A stretch of 64,000 nucleotides of DNA from an uncultured Methanosarcinales archaeon (lineage in GTDB: Archaea > Halobacteriota > Methanosarcinia > Methanotrichales > Methanotrichaceae): assembly GCA_903871465.1 (NCBI GenBank), contig CAIQHB010000080.1, forward strand, positions 124,001 through 188,000. The letters are read 5' to 3'. The position numbers were made by a program, and so were the translations under genes. Within the stretch, counting starts at the first letter, position 1; every line of letters begins with the position of its first letter. The notes beneath the pieces were generated by a model that saw only the letters and a list, made by a program, of their open reading frames with translations, did no database searches and was not told where the DNA came from. Shown piece by piece: positions 8,186 through 16,192 of this stretch.

Positions 8186-9412
8186 ATGCAAGATGATAAA
8201 ATTACCCCAAATAATAGCAATAATCGAGAAGTCTTTGTGTCATGGTCGGGAGAGTGGAGCAAAAGAATAGCAGCTCTTCTCATTGAATGGATACCTAAAG
8301 TCCTCTCTGTTAAGTTCTTTTTTTCTCCGCAAGATATGAGCCTCGGAAAGGTATGGGTTAGGGATTTGTCACAGCATCTTGCGACAAGCAAATTTGGGAT
8401 ATTGGTGATTACTCCTGAAAATGTAAATTCTCCCTGGGTCATATTTGAAGCTGGAGTTTTGATGAAAGATTTTGATAGCGGGAGAGTAATCCCTTATCTC
8501 GTATCTTTCGATGGAAAAGATTTGGAAACTGGGCCATTAGCCATGTTGCAGGCAACAAAGGCGGACGAAAATGGAACAATGCAACTTATTAATGCGATTC
8601 GAATTTCTCAAGATAACTCCGAAAAAGAAAAAGATGATGTTATCAAATGGCGCTTTAATCAATGTTGGAAAGAATTCTCAGAAGAGATTGATAAAATTAA
8701 TTCAAAATTTCGTAAAAAAGAGGACCTAACGACTTCTCAAGGAAGCATATGCATTTTTCAAGACCAATTGGAGACCAATCCGCATTTATATAATTATATC
8801 AATCAAGAGAAATATAAAAATATATATATGATAGAATATAGCTCCTCTACAACGAGAGAATTAATACAAAATGCTATTAAAATTAATTCTAAAGTTAATA
8901 TATATATTTTATTGCAGCATCCTAAAACAGGCAAAGAATACGATGGTCAGGAAAAAAGAATTATCGATCATTTGGAAGGTTTTTACTATATTCAAAAAGA
9001 TATGAGGAATTGCAATAATATTAAAATCCTATTCTATAAACAAAGAGCATCAGTTAGAGGAAGAAATTTTGATGATAAATTGATCAATCTCGGTTGGTAT
9101 AAATATGTATATTTTGATAGTAAATGTAATAAAGATAAAGTTGAGGGTCATAACGGAATAACGATACTTATTGGAAAAGATAATAATAATTTCAATGTGG
9201 CTAAGAATTATTTCAATGAAACTTTCAAAGAGATGTGGCTCAATGCAGATACTGTTAAAGATGTTTGCTCGTTGTACAAAGATAAAATAAGCGATTATGA
9301 GGATGAATCCTTTAAGATTTGGTGCGATCATGTCAGTATTGAAAAGAAAGATCGAATTGTTGAACTTTCCACAGACCCTTCCACAAAAGGTGATATAATT
9401 AAAATTAATTGA
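8186..9412 (+). CDS. TIR-domain protein with uncharacterised C-terminal domain
   Basis: 408 residues. The N-terminal ~170 form a bacterial/archaeal-type TIR domain: VFVSWSG at 16-22, FFFSPQDMSLG at 44-54, GILVITPENVNSPW at 71-84, and the putative catalytic glutamate E88 in IFEAG. Such TIR domains usually cleave NAD+ and act in antiphage defence; that role is inferred here. The ~220-residue C-terminal part (IYMIEYSSS, NIKILFYKQRASVRGRNFD, GHNGITILIGKD) is not one I recognise; a sensor domain with a phospholipase D-like or Rossmann-like fold is possible. The gene is clearly more AT-rich than its neighbours, with many ATA/AAA codons, suggesting transfer. It overlaps the next gene. Confidence 0.85.
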   Translation: MQDDKITPNNSNNREVFVSWSGEWSKRIAALLIEWIPKVLSVKFFFSPQDMSLGKVWVRDLSQHLATSKFGILVITPENVNSPWVIFEAGVLMKDFDSGRVIPYLVSFDGKDLETGPLAMLQATKADENGTMQLINAIRISQDNSEKEKDDVIKWRFNQCWKEFSEEIDKINSKFRKKEDLTTSQGSICIFQDQLETNPHLYNYINQEKYKNIYMIEYSSSTTRELIQNAIKINSKVNIYILLQHPKTGKEYDGQEKRIIDHLEGFYYIQKDMRNCNNIKILFYKQRASVRGRNFDDKLINLGWYKYVYFDSKCNKDKVEGHNGITILIGKDNNNFNVAKNYFNETFKEMWLNADTVKDVCSLYKDKISDYEDESFKIWCDHVSIEKKDRIVELSTDPSTKGDIIKIN

Positions 9413-10148
9413 TAAGGTAGCTTTGATAACTGGTGCCGGCCAAGGTATCGGAAGAGCGATCGCGCTCAAATTCGCAAAAGAGGGAACCTCTGTAATTGTG
9501 AATAATGTCACCGAAGACAAAGCAAAATCCGTTTCTAAGGAAATTGAGGAAATGGGTGGATCTGCAACACCTATTCAAGCCGATGTAGCTCATCAAGACG
9601 AAGTTACAAATATGGTTTCAAAAGTTATGGATGAATTTGGCAAGATTGATATCTTGGTGAATAACGCGGGAATCCAAACATCAAGTCCATTTTTGAAATT
9701 GCCGGTTGCTGAATGGGATCGCATTATAGATGTCAATTTGAAGGGTACTTTTCTATGCAGTCAACTTGTGGCAAATAATATGATAAAAAATAATTATGGA
9801 AAAATAGTTAACATAGCTTCAATCCATTACATCATTCCTAGGCTCAATAGGATTCATTATGATGTCTCAAAGGCGGGAATTGCAATAATGACTAAGGAAA
9901 TGGCGCTAGAATTGGCAAAGTATAAAATAAATGTAAATTGCATAGCGCCGGGATTTATTGCCACCGAAATGAATAAAGAAATACTTGGGTCTCCCGAGAA
10001 ACTGAATGAAAACATTTCGAGAATCCCCTGGGGAAGGATGGGAGAACCGGAGGATATAGCTAACGCGGCATTATTTCTGGTCTCGGATGAAGCAGAATAT
10101 ATTACAGGTGCAATTCTCAATGTGGATGGAGGGCTAGGATTAAAATGA
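9408..10148 (+). CDS. Short-chain dehydrogenase/reductase with non-standard start
   Basis: NAD(P)-dependent oxidoreductase of the classical SDR family (FabG or glucose-dehydrogenase-like). Cofactor motif TGAGQGIG, structural NNAG, catalytic Ser (NIASIH) and YDVSK, and the C-terminal ITGAILNVDGG end are all present. There is no ATG or GTG: the frame opens after a stop at 9396-9398 and the homologous N-terminus (IDKVALITG) would need ATT at 9408. The first usual start is TTG at 9423, which would cut into the first beta strand. A good GGTGAT box lies at 9388-9393. The ATT overlaps the TGA of the TIR gene, so the two are coupled. Substrate unknown. Confidence 0.82.
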   Translation: MDKVALITGAGQGIGRAIALKFAKEGTSVIVNNVTEDKAKSVSKEIEEMGGSATPIQADVAHQDEVTNMVSKVMDEFGKIDILVNNAGIQTSSPFLKLPVAEWDRIIDVNLKGTFLCSQLVANNMIKNNYGKIVNIASIHYIIPRLNRIHYDVSKAGIAIMTKEMALELAKYKINVNCIAPGFIATEMNKEILGSPEKLNENISRIPWGRMGEPEDIANAALFLVSDEAEYITGAILNVDGGLGLK

Positions 10149-10343
10149 TATTCGAGTAATTCAAGACAAATTCTCCAACCACAGAGTGCCCAAAGCTTAT
10201 AATGTACGTGCAAAGACGATCAAGAGGTTTATGCCTCAGTCATAATCTCTAAAGTCACACAATTCAGCGAACAGCCATTCAAAAAAAGGCCCCAATTCCC
10301 GCAAATATTTATCCAATCAAAGCCCTTCTAAAATCTCGATATC

Positions 10344-11792
10344 ATGGATAAATTCGATCTCATCGTAATCGGCTCCGGAGCAGGGGCGCACGTCGCTTCC
10401 CAAGCCGCGCGTTCCGGGTTGCGGGTCGCTCTGGTGGACAGAGGCCCCACCGGTGGCACCTGCCTGAACACCGGCTGCATCCCTTCCAAGCTGCTCATCT
10501 ATCCGGCAGACGTCATCAGAACCATCCAGGAGGCAAGAGCCGTAGGCGTTTACGCCAGCATAGACAAGATCGATTTTACAAAGATTATGAGCCGCATGCA
10601 CAAGGTCGTGGACAGGACGCGCACCGACCTCGAAGCGGCGCTTGCTGCCAAGAAGGGCCTGACCTACTACCAGGAGAAGGCGGAGTTTGTCGGGGACTAT
10701 CTTTTGAAAGTGGGAGAAAGGACGATCACGGCCCCCAAATTTGTGATCGCCACAGGCGCCCGCTCGCTGGTTCCGCCTATCCCGGGACTGGAGGAGACCG
10801 GCTTCCTTGACAACGTCAGTCTCCTCAAACTGGAGGCAGCCCCAAAAAGCCTGATCATCATCGGAGCAGGCTACATCGGCTGCGAGTTTGGCCACTTCTT
10901 CTCGGCCATGGGAACGGACGTGACCCTTCTCGGTCGCAGCCCGCAGGTGCTCAAAGGCGAGGACCCGGAGGCATCAGGACTGCTGGGAAAAGTGCTTTCC
11001 CAGTACTGCCGGGTGATCACCGGCCAGGAGGTCGTTTCGGTTGAGCGAAAAGGCGATAAGAAGATCGTCTCGGCCAAAGATGTCAAAGAAGGCAAGATAC
11101 AACAGTTCGAGGCGGACGAGATTCTCCTGGCATCCGGCCGCAGATCCAATGCCGATATCCTCCACCCCGAGAAGACGGGCGTGGAGACCGACAAGCACGG
11201 CTGGATCAAGGTGAACGAATACCTGGAAACCGGAAAAAAGGACATCTGGGCCATAGGAGATGCCACCGGCAAGCACATGTTCCGCCACACTGCCAACTAT
11301 GAGTCGAATGTGGTGATACACAATCTCCTGGAGGCCCCAAAAAAGGGTGACAGGGAAAAGGTCGACTACCACGCCGTTCCTTATGCCATCTTCACCCATC
11401 CGCAGATCGCAGGCGTGGGCATGAAAGAGGCAGATGCCCTGGCAGCAGGCCTGCGGGTTTTGGTGGGTCGGGCCAGGTACATGGACACGGCCAAAGGCGT
11501 GGCCATGGCCGAGGATAACGGCTTCGTGAAAGTCATCCTGGAGGAAGAGACGGGTCGAATCCTGGGCGCGACTGTGGTGGGCTCCAGCGCATCAGAGCTC
11601 GTGCAGCAGGTGGTCTACCTCATGAACACCGAAGACCAGGATCTCAAGCCGGTTACAAGATCGCAGGTCATCCACCCAACCATCAATGAGGTGCTGGTGA
11701 AGGCTTTCTCGGAGCTGCAGAAGCCTGATACGCCGGACCGGAATTGCTGGATGATTGCCAAGGAATTCATCAAGTGCTCTCCAGCTGAATAG
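10344..11792 (+). CDS. FAD-dependent pyridine nucleotide-disulfide oxidoreductase (dihydrolipoamide dehydrogenase type)
   Basis: 482-residue flavoprotein that passes electrons between NAD(P)H and a redox disulfide. It has the FAD motif GSGAGAHVA near the N-terminus, the active-site disulfide GGTCLNTGC, the second nucleotide motif GAGYIGCEF, the ATG and AIGDA flavin motifs, and the C-terminal HPTINE that supplies the catalytic His-Glu pair from the partner subunit. This matches dihydrolipoamide dehydrogenases, but no lipoyl-dependent 2-oxoacid dehydrogenase gene is near, so the real substrate is open (another disulfide, or a metal ion). It stands alone, with base composition back to normal after the AT-rich island. 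Confidence 0.88.
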   Translation: MDKFDLIVIGSGAGAHVASQAARSGLRVALVDRGPTGGTCLNTGCIPSKLLIYPADVIRTIQEARAVGVYASIDKIDFTKIMSRMHKVVDRTRTDLEAALAAKKGLTYYQEKAEFVGDYLLKVGERTITAPKFVIATGARSLVPPIPGLEETGFLDNVSLLKLEAAPKSLIIIGAGYIGCEFGHFFSAMGTDVTLLGRSPQVLKGEDPEASGLLGKVLSQYCRVITGQEVVSVERKGDKKIVSAKDVKEGKIQQFEADEILLASGRRSNADILHPEKTGVETDKHGWIKVNEYLETGKKDIWAIGDATGKHMFRHTANYESNVVIHNLLEAPKKGDREKVDYHAVPYAIFTHPQIAGVGMKEADALAAGLRVLVGRARYMDTAKGVAMAEDNGFVKVILEEETGRILGATVVGSSASELVQQVVYLMNTEDQDLKPVTRSQVIHPTINEVLVKAFSELQKPDTPDRNCWMIAKEFIKCSPAE

Positions 11793-11805
11793 AATATGGG
11801 AGATG

Positions 11806-11840
11806 GGAAATAGGAAATAGGAAATAGGAAATAGGAAATA
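11806..11840 (+). repeat. Five tandem heptamers GGAAATA
   Basis: Five perfect copies of ggaaata in a row, 14 bases after the preceding stop codon. The array is too short and has no spacers, so it is not CRISPR. Such a tract can vary in copy number. Confidence 0.85.
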
Positions 11841-12003
11841 ATGCAGAGATGCAGAAAGAAATGCATCTGTAGCCAAAAAAAAATGCGCATAAAGGACTGT
11901 TGGACTGGATCTGTATTAACGGTATAAGCCTGCTGGCCTCATAGATCCAGCCCGGCCAGGCTCTAAAGATTTCTCATATTTATTGTGTGATTATAAAACC
12001 GGC

Positions 12004-12120
12004 TCAATTGTCGTTATGATCCTCCATCAAGTGAAATTTCAGTTCTTCTTTGGACTCAAAGTTCATTCGACAGACCTTACATTTGAATTTGCCTTCTCTA
12101 TTAGATCCGGTGCCAGCCAT
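12004..12120 (-). CDS. C2H2 zinc-finger microprotein, 38 aa
   Basis: A small gene missed by length filters. It encodes a single classical C2H2 finger: FKCKVCRMNF, twelve residues between the second Cys and the first His, then H-LMED-H near the C-terminus. The start ATG at 12120 is preceded by GAGGTG about six bases upstream on the minus strand, a good archaeal ribosome site. A basic N-terminus precedes the finger. Single-finger proteins are known in archaea as nucleic-acid or protein binding factors; the target here is unknown. It is divergent from the rubredoxin-FprA operon. Confidence 0.75.
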   Translation of the reverse strand: MAGTGSNREGKFKCKVCRMNFESKEELKFHLMEDHNDN

Positions 12121-12186
12121 TTATAACACCTCGAATCGATATCATAATTGAAACTCATTATTATTTAGCTTTTTTGTTGCCCTCAG

Positions 12187-12214
12187 AACGCTCCCAGAAC
12201 GCCGCCAGAGCGTT
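12187..12214. other. Inverted repeat, possible hairpin
   Basis: aacgctc at 12187-12193 pairs perfectly with gagcgtt at 12208-12214 across a 14-base loop. It lies in the divergent spacer between the zinc-finger gene and rubredoxin. It may be a regulator site or chance. The rest of 12215-12449 shows a TATA-like ctttatactt near 12374 and no gene. Confidence 0.4.
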
Positions 12215-12449
12215 GGGTCCCGTGGCTGATGTTCTAATTCTAACAATATGAGAAATGATCTGCTTTGCGGATACGGTTTAGGGATAGGTATGTGGAACTG
12301 TTTATGGACCCGGTTATGCCCCTGGACTGACCTGAACCACTAAATTCATTCCCGGCTAACAGTTGCGATCTAGCTTTATACTTTGCAGACCACACCAGAA
12401 TAAAATATTGAATAAAAGCAAGGATAAAAGCAAGAGGGAAGTTATTCGC

Positions 12450-12614
12450 ATGGCTCACAAATATCAGTGTACTACTTGCGGTTACATTTACGATCCCGAG
12501 AAGGGAGATCCAGACTCGGGAATTGCCCCTAATACGCCCTTCGAGGCCCTGCCCGACGACTGGAGCTGCCCGCAATGCGGCTCTGCAAAAGATAGTTTCA
12601 AAGAGCTTGCCTGA
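12450..12614 (+). CDS. Rubredoxin
   Basis: A 54-residue electron carrier with one iron bound by four cysteines: [16 protein letters not shown] and [13 protein letters not shown]. Length and sequence are textbook. The frame is open upstream, but the ATG at 12450 gives the standard rubredoxin start. It lies 31 bases before the flavodiiron protein gene, its likely electron acceptor, as in many anaerobes. Confidence 0.95.
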   Translation: MAHKYQCTTCGYIYDPEKGDPDSGIAPNTPFEALPDDWSCPQCGSAKDSFKELA

Positions 12615-12645
12615 ACTTGGAAGAAATCCGAAATGGAGGAAAAAA

Positions 12646-13833
12646 TTGACACTAACAAGAGAGATTAAGCCGGGAGTGCTCTCGGTCGGAGCAATAGACT
12701 GGGACCGCAGACTCTTTGATGCCCTGATTCACCTGCCCGATGGAACCAGCTACAATTCTTACCTGATCCAAGGCCAGGATAAGACTGCACTCATCGATGC
12801 CGTGGACGCAACCATGGCCGATGTGCTGATAGATAACCTGAAAGCACTGGACATTAAAAAGATAGACTACATCATAGCCCAGCACGCCGAGCAGGACCAC
12901 TCCGGAAGCCTGAAACGGCTCGTTGAGATTTATCCCGACGCCAAGGTGACGGGCTCTGCCAAATGCCTGGAGCTGCTCAATGAGTTCGACCTCGTGAGCA
13001 AGGAGAGAATGCAGGAGGTGAAAGACGGCGAAGTGATCGATCTGGGCGGCAAGACTCTGCAGTTCATCAGCGCTCCCTGGGTGCACTGGCCGGACACCAT
13101 ATTCACTTATCTTGCGGAAGAGCGGGTCCTCTTCACCTGCGATTTTCTGGGCTCGCATCTGGCCACCAGCGACCTCTATGCCACGGACGAAGCTACCGTC
13201 TATAAAGCGGCTAAGAGATATTACGCCGAGATCATGATGCCCTTCCGGCAGCTCGTAAAGAAACACCTGGAGAGGATCTCGACCCTCCAAATTGACATCA
13301 TCGCCCCCAGTCACGGACCGGCTTACAATAGGCCTGAATTCATATTGGGCAGTTACCGGGATTGGGCTTCGGACAATGTTAAGAACCAGGTGGTTCTGCC
13401 CTTTGTCTCCATGCACGGCGCCACAAGGACCATGTCGGACTACTTCGTTGATGCTCTTATCTCCAGAGGAATCGGGGTTTTGCGATTTGATCTCACCAAC
13501 AGCGACACAGGCGACCTGGCAGAGGCACTGGTGGACGCAGCAACCGTAGTCATAGGCACACCTACAATTCTTGCCGGTGCTCATCCCCTGGCACTTTATG
13601 CCGCCATCCTCGCCAATGCGCTGCGGCCGAAAACAAGGTACGCCTCCATCATCGGCTCTTTTGGCTGGGGAGGCAAGATGCTGGAGCAGATAACACTCGC
13701 CCTGCCCAATCTGAAGCTGCAATTCCTCGATCCTGTGGTGGCCAAAGGGCACCCCAAAGAGGCTGATTTCAGGGCCCTCGACCGGCTGGCGGACGAGATC
13801 CTGGCGAAGCACCGGGAGCTTAAGATCGTTTGA
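12646..13833 (+). CDS. fprA: Flavodiiron protein FprA (F420H2 oxidase type)
   Basis: Reduces oxygen to water at a diiron site to protect the anaerobe; in methanogens the electron donor is F420H2. 395 residues. The N-terminal metallo-beta-lactamase-like domain has the iron ligands HAEQDH (80-85), H in APWVHW, D in CDFLGSH and H in PSHGP; the C-terminal flavodoxin domain starts near SMHGATRTMSDYF and includes the GSFGWGG loop. The open frame begins earlier, but a TTG at 12646 preceded by GGAGG (12635-12639) matches the family N-terminus. Rubredoxin just upstream and a TSUP transporter just downstream suggest one oxidative-stress operon. Confidence 0.94.
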   Translation: MTLTREIKPGVLSVGAIDWDRRLFDALIHLPDGTSYNSYLIQGQDKTALIDAVDATMADVLIDNLKALDIKKIDYIIAQHAEQDHSGSLKRLVEIYPDAKVTGSAKCLELLNEFDLVSKERMQEVKDGEVIDLGGKTLQFISAPWVHWPDTIFTYLAEERVLFTCDFLGSHLATSDLYATDEATVYKAAKRYYAEIMMPFRQLVKKHLERISTLQIDIIAPSHGPAYNRPEFILGSYRDWASDNVKNQVVLPFVSMHGATRTMSDYFVDALISRGIGVLRFDLTNSDTGDLAEALVDAATVVIGTPTILAGAHPLALYAAILANALRPKTRYASIIGSFGWGGKMLEQITLALPNLKLQFLDPVVAKGHPKEADFRALDRLADEILAKHRELKIV

Positions 13834-13840
13834 GACGGAC

Positions 13841-14692
13841 TTGATCTCTGAACCCCTGGCTCTCTACGCTCTTGTGCTGCTGGTCACGGGCATAATCGTG
13901 GGATTTGCCTGTGGCCTGCTGGGAGTAGGCGGCGGCTTCATCATGGTGCCGGTGCAGATCTGGGCCCTGACGTCCACAGGGATTGATCCAACGCTCGCAA
14001 CCAGGATCGCCTTTGGAACATCTCTGGCCGTCATCCTTCCTACTTCCCTGAGCGGATGCCACGGTCATAGCTGCCGGGGCGTGGTCCTGTGGCGACCGGG
14101 AATCACCATGGGCCTATCCGGCCTCGCTGGTGCCTTTTTGGGTGGAACAGTCGCCTCTCATGCCCCCGGCGATCTTCTCAAAATGATCTTCGGAATTGTG
14201 GTCTTATTAGGAGCCCTGCGCCTGCTCTTCGCCGGTAAGCTGCAGCCCGGGCAGAACAGCCAGACCTCGGTGGACAGGTCAAAGGACAGCCTTCTGCGAT
14301 ATATTCTGTGGGGAATGGCGGTAGGCATTGTGTCCGGGCTGACCGGGATTGGCGGCGGCGTAATCCTGATTCCGGCCATGGTTATTGCATTTGGTTTCGG
14401 CATGTATCAGGCTATCGGCACCTCTTCTGTAGCGATTGCCTTCAACTCTGTGGGAGGGATACTCGCCTACGCCATCAATGGATGGGGCGTGGCCGGGCTT
14501 CCGGCTTATTCTGTGGGCTACATCGACCTGTTGCAGTTTGCCCTGCTGGCCGGAGGAAGCGTGCTGGCAGCCAAATACGGCGTAAATGCCGCCCACAGGC
14601 TACCGGCGGAGAAGCTAAAATACATCTTTGTGGCGCTGATGATCTTCATTGGGCTGAAGATGATTGGGGTCTTTGGTTGGATGGGATTCTAG
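13841..14692 (+). CDS. TSUP family (TauE/SafE-like) membrane permease
   Basis: Integral membrane protein of about 283 residues with two repeated halves, each opening with the family motif (ACGLLGVGGGFIMVP and SGLTGIGGGVILIPA). TSUP proteins export sulfite, sulfoacetate or related sulfur anions. It begins with TTG seven bases after the FprA stop codon, so it is probably co-transcribed with rubredoxin and FprA. A loop in the first half has Cys/His residues (GCHGHSCRG) that are unusual for the family and could bind a metal. Substrate is inferred only. Confidence 0.87.
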   Translation: MISEPLALYALVLLVTGIIVGFACGLLGVGGGFIMVPVQIWALTSTGIDPTLATRIAFGTSLAVILPTSLSGCHGHSCRGVVLWRPGITMGLSGLAGAFLGGTVASHAPGDLLKMIFGIVVLLGALRLLFAGKLQPGQNSQTSVDRSKDSLLRYILWGMAVGIVSGLTGIGGGVILIPAMVIAFGFGMYQAIGTSSVAIAFNSVGGILAYAINGWGVAGLPAYSVGYIDLLQFALLAGGSVLAAKYGVNAAHRLPAEKLKYIFVALMIFIGLKMIGVFGWMGF

Positions 14693-14728
14693 CACATTGA
14701 TTTGCTATTCGAAAAGAGACGGGCTGAT

Positions 14729-14905
14729 CTAGATAATCCCTTTGGCCCTTAAAGCCGTCTTCTCCTCGACCATATCTGCCTTTATGAGCATTCTATGCCG
14801 CCGGAACAACGAATCAGCTGCCGCTCGTTCACCGCCCGAGCCGAAAGCCCTGCCAAATATCCTTTCAGTTAGGTAAATAAAGGAGTGACATATCAGCAGT
14901 ACCAT
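14729..14905 (-). CDS. Possible small protein, 58 aa
   Basis: An open frame on the minus strand in the 240-base gap between two plus-strand genes. It runs from ATG at 14905 to TAG at 14729 and encodes a basic C-terminal half (LFRRHRMLIKADMVEEKTA). Codon use resembles real genes of the window, but I see no strong ribosome site and know no family. It may be a real small gene or a chance frame. Confidence 0.28.
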   Translation of the reverse strand: MVLLICHSFIYLTERIFGRAFGSGGERAAADSLFRRHRMLIKADMVEEKTALRAKGII

Positions 14906-14936
14906 TCCAATCTTGCATGTTGGACGGCAGGTATTG

Positions 14937-16139
14937 ATGATGGCAGATGTGGCAGAGGCGGATAGAATGGAGTATGTTCTTCACCCCAAGTCGGAAGTCG
15001 ATTGCAGGATAAAAAGGCTCCAGTCGCAGATGGGCGAGATGGATGGAGCACTTCTATTTCAAGCGGTGGATATGTGCTACTTTTCCGGCACCGCTCAGGA
15101 TGGCCTGGTCTACATCCCCAAAGATGGGGAGCCCTTGGTGATGATGAAAAGAAGTCTCGATAGAGCACAGGAAGAGTCGCCACTGGAGGTCCTGCCGCTC
15201 AGGAACATGAGAACTCTGAAATCGGACCTCGGCATTCCAGATAGTGCTATCATAGGTCTGGAAATGGATGTACTTCCCTGCAGCTTCTACTTTCGAGTGA
15301 ATAAAGCCCTTGGAAATGCCACGTTTATTGATGTGGCCGAAAAGATCAAGCATATCCGCTCTGTCAAGTCCGAGTTCGAGATTGGCCTGGTAAAGGAAGC
15401 GGCAAGGATTCTGGAAGCCGGATTCTCATCCGTTCCTGATTACATTCATGAGGGAATGACTGAGGTGGATCTGATGTGCCGCATGGAGTCGGAGATGCGA
15501 TCCATAGGCCATCAGGGGTCGCTGCGTTTTCGCAGGTTCAACAGCATTGTTCCACTGGGCCATATAATGTCCGGAGCCAGTGCGGCCATCCCCAGCTTCC
15601 TGGCTTCACCTACCGGAGGAAAGGGAACATCGCTTGTATTTCCTCATGGACCAAGCTTCGGAAAGATAAAGAGAAATGAACCTGTCTTTGTGGACACAGT
15701 AGGCATCTTCAACGGCTATATCGCCGATGCCACAAGAATATTCTCCCTGGGCAAGATTGCGGCAGAACTGGAGGACGCCTATCAAGCCGCCTGCCATATC
15801 GAAGAGGCCATTGCCAGGGAGATGAAGCCGGGCAGGACTGGAAGGGAGCTATTCGAGCTCTCTCTGGCGGAAGGAGAGAGGTTGGGCTACAAAGACTTCC
15901 TGGGAGGACCAGTCGGCAGCAAATGCGGTTTTGTGGGCCATGGAGTGGGGCTTGAGCTGGATGAGTACCCGGTGTTCGCCCCCCTGGATCACGAAATTCT
16001 GGATAACATGACCATTGCAGTGGAGCCCAAGATGATCTATCCGGATAAGGGCGTCCTGGGAATCGAAGACACCTATCTGACGACCTCATCAGGAGCGAAG
16101 AGATTGACAAATATGCCGCGAGAGATATGGCAGGTTTGA
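14937..16139 (+). CDS. M24 family metallopeptidase (Xaa-Pro aminopeptidase-like)
   Basis: About 400 residues: an N-terminal creatinase-type domain and a C-terminal pita-bread domain. The five metal ligands are visible: Asp in VFVDTVG, Asp in IADATRIF, His in GHGVGLELDE, Glu in AVEPKM and Glu in GIEDTYL. It probably cleaves the residue before proline in peptides, or acts as a related hydrolase. ATGs at 14937 and 14940 fit; a TTG at 14913 is also in frame. Single gene, no operon partner. Confidence 0.88.
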   Translation: MMADVAEADRMEYVLHPKSEVDCRIKRLQSQMGEMDGALLFQAVDMCYFSGTAQDGLVYIPKDGEPLVMMKRSLDRAQEESPLEVLPLRNMRTLKSDLGIPDSAIIGLEMDVLPCSFYFRVNKALGNATFIDVAEKIKHIRSVKSEFEIGLVKEAARILEAGFSSVPDYIHEGMTEVDLMCRMESEMRSIGHQGSLRFRRFNSIVPLGHIMSGASAAIPSFLASPTGGKGTSLVFPHGPSFGKIKRNEPVFVDTVGIFNGYIADATRIFSLGKIAAELEDAYQAACHIEEAIAREMKPGRTGRELFELSLAEGERLGYKDFLGGPVGSKCGFVGHGVGLELDEYPVFAPLDHEILDNMTIAVEPKMIYPDKGVLGIEDTYLTTSSGAKRLTNMPREIWQV

Positions 16140-16192
16140 GGACTGAGTCCGACAGCCTGAAAGACATAGCGGAATCGCGGAATGGCAGAATG

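Noticed and set aside
11806-11840. CRISPR-like array
   Set aside because: 7-bp units without spacers; a simple tandem repeat.
12652-13812. 386-residue minus-strand frame
   Set aside because: Shadow of the FprA gene, whose diiron ligands prove the plus strand.
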